Below are positions 1-7,905 of a stretch of 64,000 nt of DNA, piece after piece. The position numbers and the translations under genes were made by a program. Positions within the stretch are counted from its first letter, which is position 1; each line of letters starts with the position of its first letter. This DNA comes from Anaerolineaceae bacterium. GTDB taxonomy: Bacteria > Chloroflexota > Anaerolineae > Aggregatilineales > Phototrophicaceae. The stretch is taken from NCBI GenBank assembly GCA_020634135.1, contig JACKCG010000005.1, positions 1 through 64,000 on the forward strand, given 5' to 3'. The notes beneath the pieces are model-generated. The model worked only from the letters and a program-made list of their open reading frames with translations. It was not told the DNA's origin and made no database searches.

Positions 1-1
1 T

Positions 2-160
2 TTGCTTGTCCCGATGCTCGCGGCTGGCGCGATGGCCTTCAGCAGTGTATTTGTCGTCAGTAACAGTCTGCGGCTGCGGGGAAAGTTGCTCGATGGTAAC
101 CAACCGAGAGTAAAGAAAGACCGAACTCTCAGAGCAGTTAAATCGGGCCTGGGCGACTGA
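2..160 (+). CDS. Heavy-metal P-type ATPase, C-terminal fragment (5' end outside window)
   Basis: Only the last 52 codons are present. The segment reads LVPMLAAGAMAFSSVFVVSN then SLRLRG, the hallmark end of the last membrane helix of P1B-type (CopA/ZntA-like) metal ATPases, where a Met/Ser-rich helix is followed by a short basic cytoplasmic tail. The tail here is about 25 residues and ends in KSGLGD. Family membership is well supported by this helix; the metal (Cu, Zn, Cd) cannot be told because the CPx, DKTGT and other signature regions lie upstream of the window. A strong hairpin terminator follows about 30 bases after the stop, so this is probably the last gene of its transcript. Confidence 0.8.
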   Translation: MLVPMLAAGAMAFSSVFVVSNSLRLRGKLLDGNQPRVKKDRTLRAVKSGLGD

Positions 161-188
161 TTAACCAGCATACGATGGAAAGAAACCT

Positions 189-220
189 ATGGGGCGAAAA
201 ATTCGCCCCATTTCATTTTC
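189..220 (+). terminator. Rho-independent terminator after the P-type ATPase gene
   Basis: A perfect 10-bp stem, ATGGGGCGAA pairing with TTCGCCCCAT across a 3-base AAA loop, is followed by TTCATTTTC. It lies about 30 bases past the ATPase stop codon and upstream of the next promoter. Confidence 0.75.
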
Positions 221-371
221 ATGACAGGCTTGGCGATTGCTTATACTGCACCTTCAAGGCAGCAATTTGGGTTCCGCATAGTCAAGCGCAGCTTAGAAGA
301 TTACTTCGCCTCAACAGGTTCTCTCAGCCACCGGTCTTAAGGACTGGTCTCGTCCAATTCTTGCGTACCCC

Positions 372-400
372 TTGACTCAAAAGAACAAAAGTTCTATCCT
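372..400 (+). promoter_or_regulatory. Sigma-70 promoter with an embedded GAAC-N4-GTTC palindrome
   Basis: A TTGACT -35 box (372-377) and a TATCCT -10 box (395-400) are separated by exactly 17 bases. The spacer holds AGAAC-AAAA-GTTCT (382-395), which contains the Gram-positive LexA (Cheo-box) core GAAC-N4-GTTC at 383-394. A repressor bound there would block polymerase directly. The promoter sits about 36 bases upstream of the BNR-propeller start. The promoter call is good; the LexA reading is inference, because an 8-base-specific palindrome is expected about once per 64 kb by chance. Confidence 0.6.
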
Positions 401-436
401 TGATACAACGTGAGGGAGAATTCAAGGGGTGCAAGT

Positions 437-1552
437 ATGAGCGAAGTCCGTGTTCTTGTTGGCACACGCAAAGGCGCATTCGTTCTGCGTTCGGACGAGC
501 AGCGCAAAGACTGGGCGGTGGAGGGGCCGCACTTTCCCGGATGGGAGATTTATCACATCACCGGGACGCCAGCCGACCCCGCACGGTTGTACGCATCGCA
601 ATCCAGCGGCTGGTTTGGGCAGGTCATTCAGCGTTCCGATGACGCCGGGAAAACATGGGAACCTGTCAGTAATGAATTTCCTTATGAGGGCACGCCCGGA
701 ACTCACCAATGGTATGACGGCACACAGCATCCATGGGAGTTCAAGCGCGTCTGGCATCTGGAACCCTCGCCAACCAATCCGGACTCGGTTTATGCCGGCG
801 TTGAGGATGCCGCGCTGTTTCATACGAACGACGGCGGGAAAACATGGCGGGAACTACCCGGCCTGCGGAGCGCGAAGGGCAACCTGTGGCAGCCCGGCGC
901 TGGTGGCATGTGCCTGCATACCATCATCTTAAGCCCTGATGATCCCAACCGGATCTTCGTGGCGATTTCCGCCGCAGGCGCCTTCCGGACTGATGATGGC
1001 GGCGCAACCTGGCGGCCCATCAATCAGGGGCTGAAGTCAGAGTTTGAACTCCCGGACGCTACCGCCGAAGTTGGACACTGTGTGCATAGCATCGCCATGC
1101 ATCCTTCACGGCCTAACACCCTGTTCATGCAAAAACACTGGGACGTGATGCGTTCGGACAATAGCGGGGACTTGTGGCGAGAAGTGAGTGGCAACCTGCC
1201 CAGCGATTTTGGTTTTCCAATCGCAGTTCACACACATGAACCGGAGACGATTTATGTCGTGCCAATCACGAGTGATTCCCATCATTTTCCGCCTGACGGC
1301 AAACTGCGTGTCTACCGCAGCCGGTCGGGAGGAAGCGAATGGGAGGCGCTGACTAAGGGGCTACCGCAAAGTCACTGCTATGTAAATGTATTGCGCAACG
1401 CGCTGGCGGTTGACACGCTGGACTCCTGTGGCGTCTATTTTGGCACTACTGGTGGACAAGTCTATGCATCCGCCGATTCAGGCGATAACTGGATACCAAT
1501 TGTCCATGATCTCCCGCCTGTACTCTCAGTTGAAGTGCAAATTCTGCCATGA
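437..1552 (+). CDS. BNR/sialidase-like beta-propeller protein
   Basis: A 371-residue protein made of repeated BNR/Asp-box units: [50 protein letters not shown] and ASADSGDNW are spaced 45-80 residues apart, as in photosystem-assembly-factor Ycf48-like and sialidase-type propellers. No signal peptide is visible, so it is probably cytoplasmic. Sialidase catalytic residues are not evident, so a glycosidase name would be unsafe. The ATG is preceded by AAGGGG about 6 bases upstream; an in-frame GTG at 410 lacks such a site. Its stop overlaps the start of the MoaD-like gene (ATGA), so the two are translationally coupled. Function unknown; the propeller fold is near certain. Confidence 0.85.
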   Translation: MSEVRVLVGTRKGAFVLRSDEQRKDWAVEGPHFPGWEIYHITGTPADPARLYASQSSGWFGQVIQRSDDAGKTWEPVSNEFPYEGTPGTHQWYDGTQHPWEFKRVWHLEPSPTNPDSVYAGVEDAALFHTNDGGKTWRELPGLRSAKGNLWQPGAGGMCLHTIILSPDDPNRIFVAISAAGAFRTDDGGATWRPINQGLKSEFELPDATAEVGHCVHSIAMHPSRPNTLFMQKHWDVMRSDNSGDLWREVSGNLPSDFGFPIAVHTHEPETIYVVPITSDSHHFPPDGKLRVYRSRSGGSEWEALTKGLPQSHCYVNVLRNALAVDTLDSCGVYFGTTGGQVYASADSGDNWIPIVHDLPPVLSVEVQILP

Positions 1553-1845
1553 TTCAGGTGACTCTGCCTACACACCTACGGACGCTGGCTCAGGTGACCG
1601 GCCCGGTTGCTCTGCTGGTTGAGGAACCGGTGACACAGCGTGCCATCCTGGATGCATTGGAGGCAGCCTATCCTATGCTGCGTGGCACTATCCGGGATAC
1701 GGTGACCAAAGAGCGCCGGCCTTTCATCCGCTATTTTGCCTGCGGAGAAGACCTTTCTCACGAGCCAGCGGATGCAACTGTGCCCGTTGAAGTTGCCGAG
1801 GGGAAACAACCGTTTCGCATTATCGGCGCGCTGGCGGGCGGGTGA
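1549..1845 (+). CDS. MoaD/ThiS-family ubiquitin-like sulfur-carrier protein
   Basis: A 98-residue protein with the MoaD pattern: an N-terminal beta strand ([13 protein letters not shown]), an [18 protein letters not shown] helix, and a C terminus ending exactly in Ala-Gly-Gly. A terminal Gly-Gly is what E1-like enzymes (MoeB, ThiF) adenylate so that the carrier can be thiocarboxylated or, in archaeal SAMP-like systems, conjugated to proteins. It overlaps the propeller gene by 4 bases, so the pair is one unit. No MoaE, MoeB or other molybdopterin gene is nearby, so a dedicated molybdopterin role is not supported by context. Family call good, partner unknown. Confidence 0.8.
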   Translation: MIQVTLPTHLRTLAQVTGPVALLVEEPVTQRAILDALEAAYPMLRGTIRDTVTKERRPFIRYFACGEDLSHEPADATVPVEVAEGKQPFRIIGALAGG

Positions 1846-1906
1846 GGTTGGCTTTTCGCAGAGCATTGTGTCTGAAGTAGCTCATTGGTAATGTATTTCG
1901 TTCACG

Positions 1907-1946
1907 AAGCCGGGTAGCTTTTCATCGAGTCTTACCCGGCTTTGCT
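1907..1946 (+). terminator. Probable terminator after the BNR-MoaD operon
   Basis: AAGCCGGGTA (1907-1916) pairs perfectly with TACCCGGCTT (1933-1942) around a 16-base loop, about 60 bases past the MoaD-like stop. The U-tract is short (CTTTGCTGTG), so termination efficiency is uncertain. Confidence 0.55.
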
Positions 1947-2059
1947 GTGTCCGGCCTTCCTCTGCATTTATAGGCTCTCATCCTGAAAAACCATCACTTG
2001 CAGACTGCATTAAAACGGGGCAAACTCATCCCTGAATTTATGCGTTCTGGAGAAACCTC

Positions 2060-2992
2060 GTGAACAAGCTCATCATCACTGCGGCCCTGACGGGCGCAGC
2101 TACCGTCCCTTCTCAATCGAAATACATCCCGATTACACCAGAAGAAATCGCCAATGATGCAGTTGCCTGTGTGGAGGCCGGCGCGGCGGTTGTCCACATC
2201 CATGCCCGCGACCCACACAACGGGATGCCCACCGGAGACATGGAAATCTTTGGAGAAATCCTCACCCGGATTAAGGAACGCTCGAATGTGGTCATCTGTA
2301 CCACCACCGGGGGCGGCTTCCAGATGACGCCTGAACAGCGGGTACGGGTTGTCCCGACATGGAAACCGGAACTGGCGACCTGCAACATGGGTTCGATCAA
2401 CTTCGCCCTGTACCAGGCGATGCGCCACCTGAAATCGGAGGATTACCGTTTTGACTGGGAAGAGGAGTATCTCAGAAACTCCGAGGACTATATTTTCAAG
2501 AATACGTTCAGAGGGATTCGCACCTACCTGGACTTCATGAACGCCGCCGGGACACGCCCGGAATTTGAACTGTATGATGTCGGCCACATCTATAACATGG
2601 CGCACCTGATCGAAGCCGGTGTTATCCAGACCCCCATCTGGTTACAGTTCGTGCTGGGGGTGCTGGGGGGTATTCAGGCTACGATCCCCGACCTGGTGAC
2701 GATGGTCACGACAGCAGACCGGGTGATCGGGCGTGAGAATTATAACTGGTCGGTGATTGGCGTGGGCTACCCGAAGGAGTTTGAACTGGCGACAGCGGCT
2801 ATGTTCATGGGGGGGCATGTGCGGGTCGGGCTGGAAGATAACCTGTTGGTGAAACGTAAAACGCTGGCGACAAACCAGCAGTTGGTAGAACGGATGCGGC
2901 GGATTGCTGAGGAATTTGAGCGGGAAATCGCCGGGCCGGATGATGTGCGCCAGTTCTTAAACCTCAAGGGCATTGAGAACGTCGGCTACTGA
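2060..2992 (+). CDS. BKACE-family (DUF849) beta-keto acid cleavage enzyme
   Basis: The 310-residue protein matches the family of 3-keto-5-aminohexanoate cleavage enzyme (Kce), which condenses a beta-keto acid with acetyl-CoA to give acetoacetate and a new CoA ester. Visible hallmarks are the N-terminal LIITAALTGA strand, the zinc-binding VVHIHARDP with His46 and His48, TGGG at the end of the third strand, and GLEDN with Glu259 near the C terminus, the usual third metal ligand. It starts with GTG after GGAGAAACCTC. Substrate specificity in this family varies widely (amino, hydroxy or carnitine-derived keto acids), and no lysine-fermentation or carnitine genes flank it, so the substrate is open. 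Confidence 0.88.
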   Translation: MNKLIITAALTGAATVPSQSKYIPITPEEIANDAVACVEAGAAVVHIHARDPHNGMPTGDMEIFGEILTRIKERSNVVICTTTGGGFQMTPEQRVRVVPTWKPELATCNMGSINFALYQAMRHLKSEDYRFDWEEEYLRNSEDYIFKNTFRGIRTYLDFMNAAGTRPEFELYDVGHIYNMAHLIEAGVIQTPIWLQFVLGVLGGIQATIPDLVTMVTTADRVIGRENYNWSVIGVGYPKEFELATAAMFMGGHVRVGLEDNLLVKRKTLATNQQLVERMRRIAEEFEREIAGPDDVRQFLNLKGIENVGY

Positions 2993-3330
2993 TCGGGAAG
3001 GCAGACTCCGGGCGACAACTGACGGGGATTGCAGCAAAATAAATGCTGCTGCAATTGCTGCGATTGCCGCAATCCTCCCGTGAGTGGTGGTGTTTTTGTG
3101 CTGCAAAATGCGCGTGGTTGCTGCAAAACAGCGCTGAGTCCTGGGTATTGAGGCGAAAGTGGAAAGACTGTACTGAGTCTTGAGTGCTGGGCATGGGTCG
3201 AAGGCAGTTGAAAGTGCCGAGTCGTTAGTCGAAAGTGGAAAGGGACTTACACCATTACAATAACATAGTTGCGGGAAAAAAGGGTGTATTTTTGTTAGAA
3301 CATTTGTTCAGTAATTACTTCCGGCTATTG
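2993..3330 (-). repeat. Dispersed intergenic repeat, copy A (minus orientation)
   Basis: This gene-free stretch, read on the minus strand, is similar to 39605-39880 read on the plus strand. Shared blocks in order are TGAACAAATGTT(C/T)TAACAAA followed by an A-rich then CACCCTTTT stretch, TTTCGCCTCAA(T/A)ACCCAGGA, TTTTGC(A/T)GCAA, TTTGCAGCA and GCGGCAAT(C/T)GCAGCAAT. Short open frames through it share the pattern FRLxTQDSAxFC, but frames are not kept beyond that block, so it looks non-coding. A GAACATTTGTTC palindrome lies at 3298-3309. Nothing else recognisable occurs between here and the methyltransferase gene end at 3470. Confidence 0.6.
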
Positions 3331-3469
3331 GCCTCTAGCCGCTGGTCACTGGCAGGCCAAGTCCGGCAGTCAGACCGCGCAGGGCCGCCATGCTTTCCCC
3401 AAATGGGCGAAACAGCCCGACCAGCGGATTAAGAGTTCAGAAGTCGTGTTTGGAGTCGGGGCAAGAATC

Positions 3470-4210
3470 TTACTTCTGCCGCAGCACGAACACGCCCCAA
3501 CCGAGGTAATCCCGCCCGTATTCCAGGTAAGCGCGGCGATTCTTCGCCAGCCAGGTGCGGAGTTCAGGCGCGTCGGGGTCGTCCGGGTTAGCCCGCAGCC
3601 AGTCGCTCAGCGTGAACCACTGCGACGCCTCGTAGCGATCCCAACTGTTCTGGTCGGCCAGCACCATTTCCAGCAGTTCAAACCCGGCAGACTCCATCCG
3701 GTCAAGCGTCCCGGCCAGCGAGGTGTAGTCGTCCGGTTTTACACCCCAGGCGGCATAGGCGGCTTCCGGCGGCGAGCTGATGAAATACGGTTCGCCCACC
3801 AGCAGCAGACTGTTTTCATCCTTGAGCATCGGTTTCATCAGTTTGAGCGTGCCGGTCAGCCCGTCGCCAATCCAGGTCGCGCCGATACAGCTGACAATGT
3901 TGAACGGCTGCGGCGGCTGGTAGGCGGCGGCATCCGCCTGGACGAACTTCACCTGTGTGCCAACGCCGAGTTCGTCGGCGCGGTCACGGGCGGCGTTGAT
4001 AAAGACCGAACTGATGTCCACCCCAATCGCGGCGATGCCGAACCGCTGCGCCCAGAGCGAGAGCATCTCCCCTTTGCCGCAGCACAGGTCAAGCTGGCTG
4101 AGGCCGGGGCGCAGACGGCAAACCTCGCCCAGCAGCATCAACTTCTCTTCGGTGAATGGATTCAGAATCCGGTGGTTGGCCTCGGCCAATTCATGAAAAC
4201 GCAGCGACAT
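3470..4210 (-). CDS. Class I SAM-dependent methyltransferase
   Basis: A 246-residue Rossmann-fold methyltransferase. Motif I is LDLCCGKGEM (about residues 40-49), followed by the acidic end of strand 2 in IGVDISSVF and motif II/III residues QADAAAY and IGATWIGDG. The N terminus (MSLRFHELAEANHRILNPFT) resembles small-molecule methyltransferases of the SmtA/cyclopropane-synthase-like group. The DNA-methylase motif NPPY is absent, so a small-molecule or lipid substrate is more likely. It follows the SDR gene by 44 bases on the same strand and may be co-transcribed with it. Substrate unknown. Confidence 0.8.
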   Translation of the reverse strand: MSLRFHELAEANHRILNPFTEEKLMLLGEVCRLRPGLSQLDLCCGKGEMLSLWAQRFGIAAIGVDISSVFINAARDRADELGVGTQVKFVQADAAAYQPPQPFNIVSCIGATWIGDGLTGTLKLMKPMLKDENSLLLVGEPYFISSPPEAAYAAWGVKPDDYTSLAGTLDRMESAGFELLEMVLADQNSWDRYEASQWFTLSDWLRANPDDPDAPELRTWLAKNRRAYLEYGRDYLGWGVFVLRQK

Positions 4211-4254
4211 CGCGCACCATTCCTTTCCTCTATGCTTACAGGGTCTAGCTTACC

Positions 4255-5007
4255 TTACATCATCACCTTGCCGCCATCCACGTTGATGGCCTGCCCCGTC
4301 AGGTAGCGCGCGCCATCCGAACACAGGAACAGCACCAGCCCGACGACATCTTCGGGGATGCCCAGGCGTCCCTGGGGAATATCCGCCAGCCATTTCGCCA
4401 TCTGTTCCTTGTTTTCGCGCAGGTGCGCCGTCATTTCGGTTTCGATCACACCCGGACACACGGTATTCACCCGGATGTTGTAGGCGGCAAACTCACGGGC
4501 GCATTCCCGCGTGAAGCCAATCAGCCCGGCTTTACTGGCGACATACCCGGAGCGCAGCGCAATCGGGATGTTATGCCCGGCAATCGAGCCGATATTGACG
4601 ATCACACCGCCCCCCGCCGCCTTCATGATGCGCCCGGCGGCCTGACTGATATAGAATACAGCACTCAGATTAACGTCCAGCGCCCGTTGCCAGTCCTGGA
4701 TAGACATCTCCAGAATGGAAGCAAATGGCTCAACCGCCGCGTTGTTAATCACGATGTCCAGACGGCCAAAGTCGCTTATCATCCGGTCAATCATCCCCTG
4801 TACGGCCTGCGGGTCGGCCACATCAGCCACATAAGGATTAGCATCACTATTCAGGCTGCCACACGTCATGGCAGCACTGGCGGCGTCAATATCGTTAACG
4901 GCGACGATTGCGCCTGCGTCGGATAAGCCCTGTGCCATTGCCCGCCCGATTCCACGCCCTGCCCCGGTGACTAAAGCAACTTTGCCTTTGAGATTTACGC
5001 TGAACAT
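4255..5007 (-). CDS. SDR-family NAD(P)-dependent oxidoreductase (FabG-like)
   Basis: A classical 250-residue short-chain dehydrogenase. The cofactor motif TGAGRGIG is at residues 14-21, NNAAV at 89-93, and the catalytic set is Asn113, Ser141, Tyr155 and Lys159 (YVASK). Asp39 at the end of strand 2 (NDID) favours NAD(H) over NADP(H). The PG motif (NTVCPGVIETEM) and the C-terminal GQAINVDGG are typical. The enzyme probably oxidises or reduces a secondary alcohol/ketone; glucose dehydrogenase, FabG and 3-hydroxybutyrate-type activities all share these motifs. It is the first gene of a minus-strand pair with the methyltransferase. Confidence 0.88.
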   Translation of the reverse strand: MFSVNLKGKVALVTGAGRGIGRAMAQGLSDAGAIVAVNDIDAASAAMTCGSLNSDANPYVADVADPQAVQGMIDRMISDFGRLDIVINNAAVEPFASILEMSIQDWQRALDVNLSAVFYISQAAGRIMKAAGGGVIVNIGSIAGHNIPIALRSGYVASKAGLIGFTRECAREFAAYNIRVNTVCPGVIETEMTAHLRENKEQMAKWLADIPQGRLGIPEDVVGLVLFLCSDGARYLTGQAINVDGGKVMM

Positions 5008-5042
5008 GCTGATACGATTCCCCTTCGATTAGCAAATTACCC

Positions 5043-5120
5043 TTGACCCTCTCAACCGTATGTTAGAATTATAGCACTTAGCAACTTCTCATTGCCCGGC
5101 AAAATGCTTCTGGCTATAAT
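5043..5120 (+). promoter_or_regulatory. Promoter region of the ubiD operon
   Basis: The better promoter is TTGCCC (5092-5097), 17 bases, TATAAT (5115-5120). A second candidate upstream is TTGACC (5043-5048) with an extended -10 TGTTAGAAT (5061-5069) and a short 15-base spacer. Predicted transcription from the first starts near 5127, leaving a leader of about 93 bases before ubiD. Confidence 0.6.
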
Positions 5121-5132
5121 GGGTTCGTGATA

Positions 5133-5157
5133 TTCATAACAAATTGAATGTTATGAA
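5133..5157 (+). promoter_or_regulatory. Inverted repeat just after the ubiD transcription start
   Basis: Perfect 8-base arms TTCATAAC and GTTATGAA are separated by 9 AT-rich bases. The position, immediately downstream of the predicted start point, suits either a repressor operator or a 5' UTR hairpin. The cognate regulator is not identified. Confidence 0.45.
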
Positions 5158-5219
5158 AGTTTGTTGCTGCAAGCCAGCAAGGGGTGAAAGCCCCTTGTGT
5201 ACTGTTTAAGGGAGCGTGT

Positions 5220-7034
5220 ATGGTCTACCGACGACTGGATGAGTTTATTGTCCGGCTGGAAGAAGCCGGCGAAATCGTGCGCGTTAGCACGCCGGTGAGT
5301 GCGGAACTGGAAATCACCGAAATCACGGATCGCGTCTCTAAGATGCCGCACAAAAAGAACAAGGCGCTGCTGTTCGAGCACGTGGAGGGGAGCCAATTTC
5401 CGTTGGCAATAAACTTGTACGGCAACCCGCGCCGGGCGGCATGGGCATTGGGCGTTGAAGACCTGGACGAACTCAACGAGCGGCTGGGCAAGCTGATTGA
5501 TCTCAAATTGCCGAAGGGCCTGGGCGCGATGATGGGTCGAGCCGGGGAGATGCTGGGGGCGCTGCGCAGTGTTGGACTGGGGCCGAGTGTGACCAGGAAA
5601 GCTCCGGTGCAGGAAGTCGTGATTACCGAAAACCCGGATGTGAATATTCTGCCCATCCTCAAGTGCTGGCCGGATGACGGCGGCAAATATATCACGCTCA
5701 CATCTGTCATCACCCGCGAGCCGGGCACGGGCATCCGTAATGTGGGCATGTATCGTATCCAGGTATACGACGGGCAGACACTCGGTTTGCATTGGCAGCG
5801 GCACAAGGGCGGCAAGGAACATCAGGAATCAGGCAAAGCGCTGGGTGAACAGCGCGTCCCGGTGGCGATTGTGCTGGGCGGCGACCCGGCGGCGATGTGG
5901 TGTGGTTCAGCGCCACTCCCGCCCAATATTGATGAATACCTGTTAGCCGGATGGCTGCGCGGCAGGCCGGTAGAATTCGTCAAATGTGTGTCGCAGGATT
6001 TGGAAGTTCCCGCCGACGCAGAAATCGTGATCGAAGGCTGGTTCGACCCCAACGAACACCGTATGGAAGGGCCTTTTGGCGATCATACCGGCTTCTATAC
6101 CCCGCAAGACCTGTTCCCGGTGATGCACGTGACCGCCATCACCCACCGCGCTGACGCCATTTACCCGACAACCATCGTGGGCAAGCCGCCGCAGGAAGAT
6201 GTCTGGATGGGCAAGGCCACCGAGCGCCTGTTCCTGCCGCTGATGAAACTGTTCATGGGCGAAATCGTGGATGTGAACATGCCGCCGGAAGGCGTTTTCC
6301 ACAATCTGGTCGTCGTCAGTATCAAGAAGAAATACCCCGGCCATGCGCAGAAGATTATGTACGGCCTGTGGGGGCTGGGGCTGATGATGCTCACCAAAGG
6401 GTTCATCATTGTGGATGATGATGTAAATGTGCAGAACATGGCGGAAGTCACGGCGCGGGTACTGGAAACAGTGGACTGGCGGCGCGATGTCACCATCGTG
6501 GATGGCGCGGTAGACCAGCTCGATCATTCCGCGATATTCGACTCCTACGGTGGGAAAATCGGCGTGGATGCAACCCGGAAACCGGAACGCCCATCTGTTG
6601 CGCCACCCACCCCGCTGCCAGCAGAACAGATCACGGCGCTGGTCGGTGAGCAGTGGGTGGAAACCCACCAGACGATTATCGTGGCGCTCGATAAGGGGCA
6701 GCAACAGCCCAAAGCGGCGATGCGTGCCTTGTGGGAAACCGCGCCAGACTATAATATTGTCATCCTGGATGATTTCGTGGATGTGCATAATCTTTCGGAT
6801 GTAGCCTGGCGGGCGCTGGGGAATGTGGACTGGCGGCGCGACATCGAGATCAAAGGCGGGCCGGTGAACCCGTATGACATGGCGAACGACCAGCCTCGCG
6901 GGCAGATTGGCCTGGATGCCACCAGCAAAACCACTGAAGGCGGCTATCCACGCGGTTGGCCGCAGGAAGTCGCCATGTCGCCGGAAGTCGTGGCGCTGGT
7001 GGATAAAAAGTGGAAGGACTACGGGATAAAATGA
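5220..7034 (+). CDS. ubiD: UbiD-family prenylated-FMN decarboxylase with extra C-terminal domain
   Basis: A 604-residue UbiD enzyme, removing the carboxylate from an aromatic or alpha,beta-unsaturated acid using prenyl-FMN; in this operon most likely a menaquinone precursor. Seen: the N-terminal RRLDEFIVRLEEAGE helix, the conserved ENPDVNILPIL region, and the active-site block RMEGPFGDHTGFYTPQ holding the catalytic glutamates. E. coli UbiD has about 497 residues. The excess is at the C terminus, where NLSDVAWRALGNVDWRRDIE and GQIGLDATSK repeat the earlier NMAEVTARVLETVDWRRDVT and GKIGVDATRK, so the terminal segment is duplicated. ATG at 5220 is chosen because AAGGGAG precedes it; an upstream in-frame start at 5184 has no such site. 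Confidence 0.9.
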   Translation: MVYRRLDEFIVRLEEAGEIVRVSTPVSAELEITEITDRVSKMPHKKNKALLFEHVEGSQFPLAINLYGNPRRAAWALGVEDLDELNERLGKLIDLKLPKGLGAMMGRAGEMLGALRSVGLGPSVTRKAPVQEVVITENPDVNILPILKCWPDDGGKYITLTSVITREPGTGIRNVGMYRIQVYDGQTLGLHWQRHKGGKEHQESGKALGEQRVPVAIVLGGDPAAMWCGSAPLPPNIDEYLLAGWLRGRPVEFVKCVSQDLEVPADAEIVIEGWFDPNEHRMEGPFGDHTGFYTPQDLFPVMHVTAITHRADAIYPTTIVGKPPQEDVWMGKATERLFLPLMKLFMGEIVDVNMPPEGVFHNLVVVSIKKKYPGHAQKIMYGLWGLGLMMLTKGFIIVDDDVNVQNMAEVTARVLETVDWRRDVTIVDGAVDQLDHSAIFDSYGGKIGVDATRKPERPSVAPPTPLPAEQITALVGEQWVETHQTIIVALDKGQQQPKAAMRALWETAPDYNIVILDDFVDVHNLSDVAWRALGNVDWRRDIEIKGGPVNPYDMANDQPRGQIGLDATSKTTEGGYPRGWPQEVAMSPEVVALVDKKWKDYGIK

Positions 7035-7531
7035 ACCCTGACTCGATCCGCCGACTGTATGATTACTCTTATTGGGCCTCTGAAAAAGTGTGGGACTGCA
7101 TCATGCAGTTGACCGACGAACAGTTTGTCCAGGATACCGGCTATTCAAGCGGTTCGATCCGCAACCATGTTGTCCACATGATGAGCGCCGAACGACGCTG
7201 GATGCAGCGTGTCCGGGGTGAAACAGTGTCGCCCAACCTGTTATTCGACGACTACACCGGCTGTAAGACGACCAGAGCGAAATGGGATGCCGTCAAGGTA
7301 GAAGTTCTGGACTACATTTATTCACTTGACCAGGAACAACTGGATGAGATCGTCCACAGTGAAATCCAGAGCCGGGAACTGCACTTTTCCCTGCGTCGCT
7401 GGGAACTGCTGCTGCACGTCGCCAATCATGCAACCGACCACCGGGCGCAGATTCTGACGCTGCTGAATCGACACTTTGGCATTGAAACGGTTGAGCAGGA
7501 TATGCTCTTTTACCTGATTGAGCAGTCCTAA
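7031..7531 (+). CDS. DinB/YfiT-family four-helix protein
   Basis: The 166-residue protein has the DinB-like four-helix-bundle pattern and its likely metal-binding histidines: His46/His49 in SIRNHVVHM, and His129, His133 and His137 in LLLHVANHATDHRAQ. Members bind Ni/Zn and include thiol-dependent transferases (bacillithiol or mycothiol S-transferases, maleylpyruvate isomerase); many are uncharacterised. The start ATG overlaps the ubiD stop (ATGA), so it is translationally coupled to a quinone gene, which hints at a linked but unknown role. A second family member lies at 62192-62794. Confidence 0.8.
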   Translation: MNPDSIRRLYDYSYWASEKVWDCIMQLTDEQFVQDTGYSSGSIRNHVVHMMSAERRWMQRVRGETVSPNLLFDDYTGCKTTRAKWDAVKVEVLDYIYSLDQEQLDEIVHSEIQSRELHFSLRRWELLLHVANHATDHRAQILTLLNRHFGIETVEQDMLFYLIEQS

Positions 7532-7551
7532 TTGGGCAGGTTGTTTGGCGG

Positions 7552-7860
7552 ATGACACGGAAATTCCAGCGGCGAATCGAAGATTTTACGTGTGAACACT
7601 GCGGCGCTCAGGTACAGGGGGACGGTTATACCAACCACTGCCCGGTTTGCCTGTGGAGCAAGCATGTGGACGTGAATCCCGGTGACCGGGCGGCGGACTG
7701 TGGCGGGCTGATGGAGCCGGTTGGCGCGGAACAGAAAAGCGGCGAAACCATCATCGTGCATCGCTGTGTCCAGTGCCGTCACATTAAGCGCAACCGGACA
7801 TCACCAGACGATGACTTTGATCTGCTGGTTGAACTGCTGGCGATGGGGAATATGTTCTGA
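7552..7860 (+). CDS. RNHCP-domain zinc-ribbon protein
   Basis: A 102-residue protein with two zinc-ligand pairs, Cys14-x2-Cys17 (CEHC) and Cys30-x2-Cys33 (CPVC), and the family signature TNHCP at residues 27-31 followed by SKHVDVNPGDR. A second CVQC pair appears at about residues 75-78. These features define the RNHCP domain, whose function is unknown. It begins 20 bases after the DinB-like gene and is followed directly by the ubiA gene, so it belongs to the quinone transcript. Confidence 0.82.
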   Translation: MTRKFQRRIEDFTCEHCGAQVQGDGYTNHCPVCLWSKHVDVNPGDRAADCGGLMEPVGAEQKSGETIIVHRCVQCRHIKRNRTSPDDDFDLLVELLAMGNMF

Positions 7861-7905
7861 ATGACTGGCCGGAGCGCACCCCGGCAGTTGACAAAAAGAG
7901 GAAAA

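Noticed and set aside
175..375. Short plus-strand open frame (66 codons)
   Set aside because: It spans the ATPase terminator and ends inside the following promoter; no ribosome-binding site or motif.
3446..4306. Plus-strand open frame of 286 codons
   Set aside because: It is the complement of the methyltransferase gene, which carries a clear SAM motif; the frame has no known motif.
5943..6788. Minus-strand open frame of 281 codons
   Set aside because: It is antisense to ubiD; His-rich composition comes from reading the opposite strand of a conserved gene.
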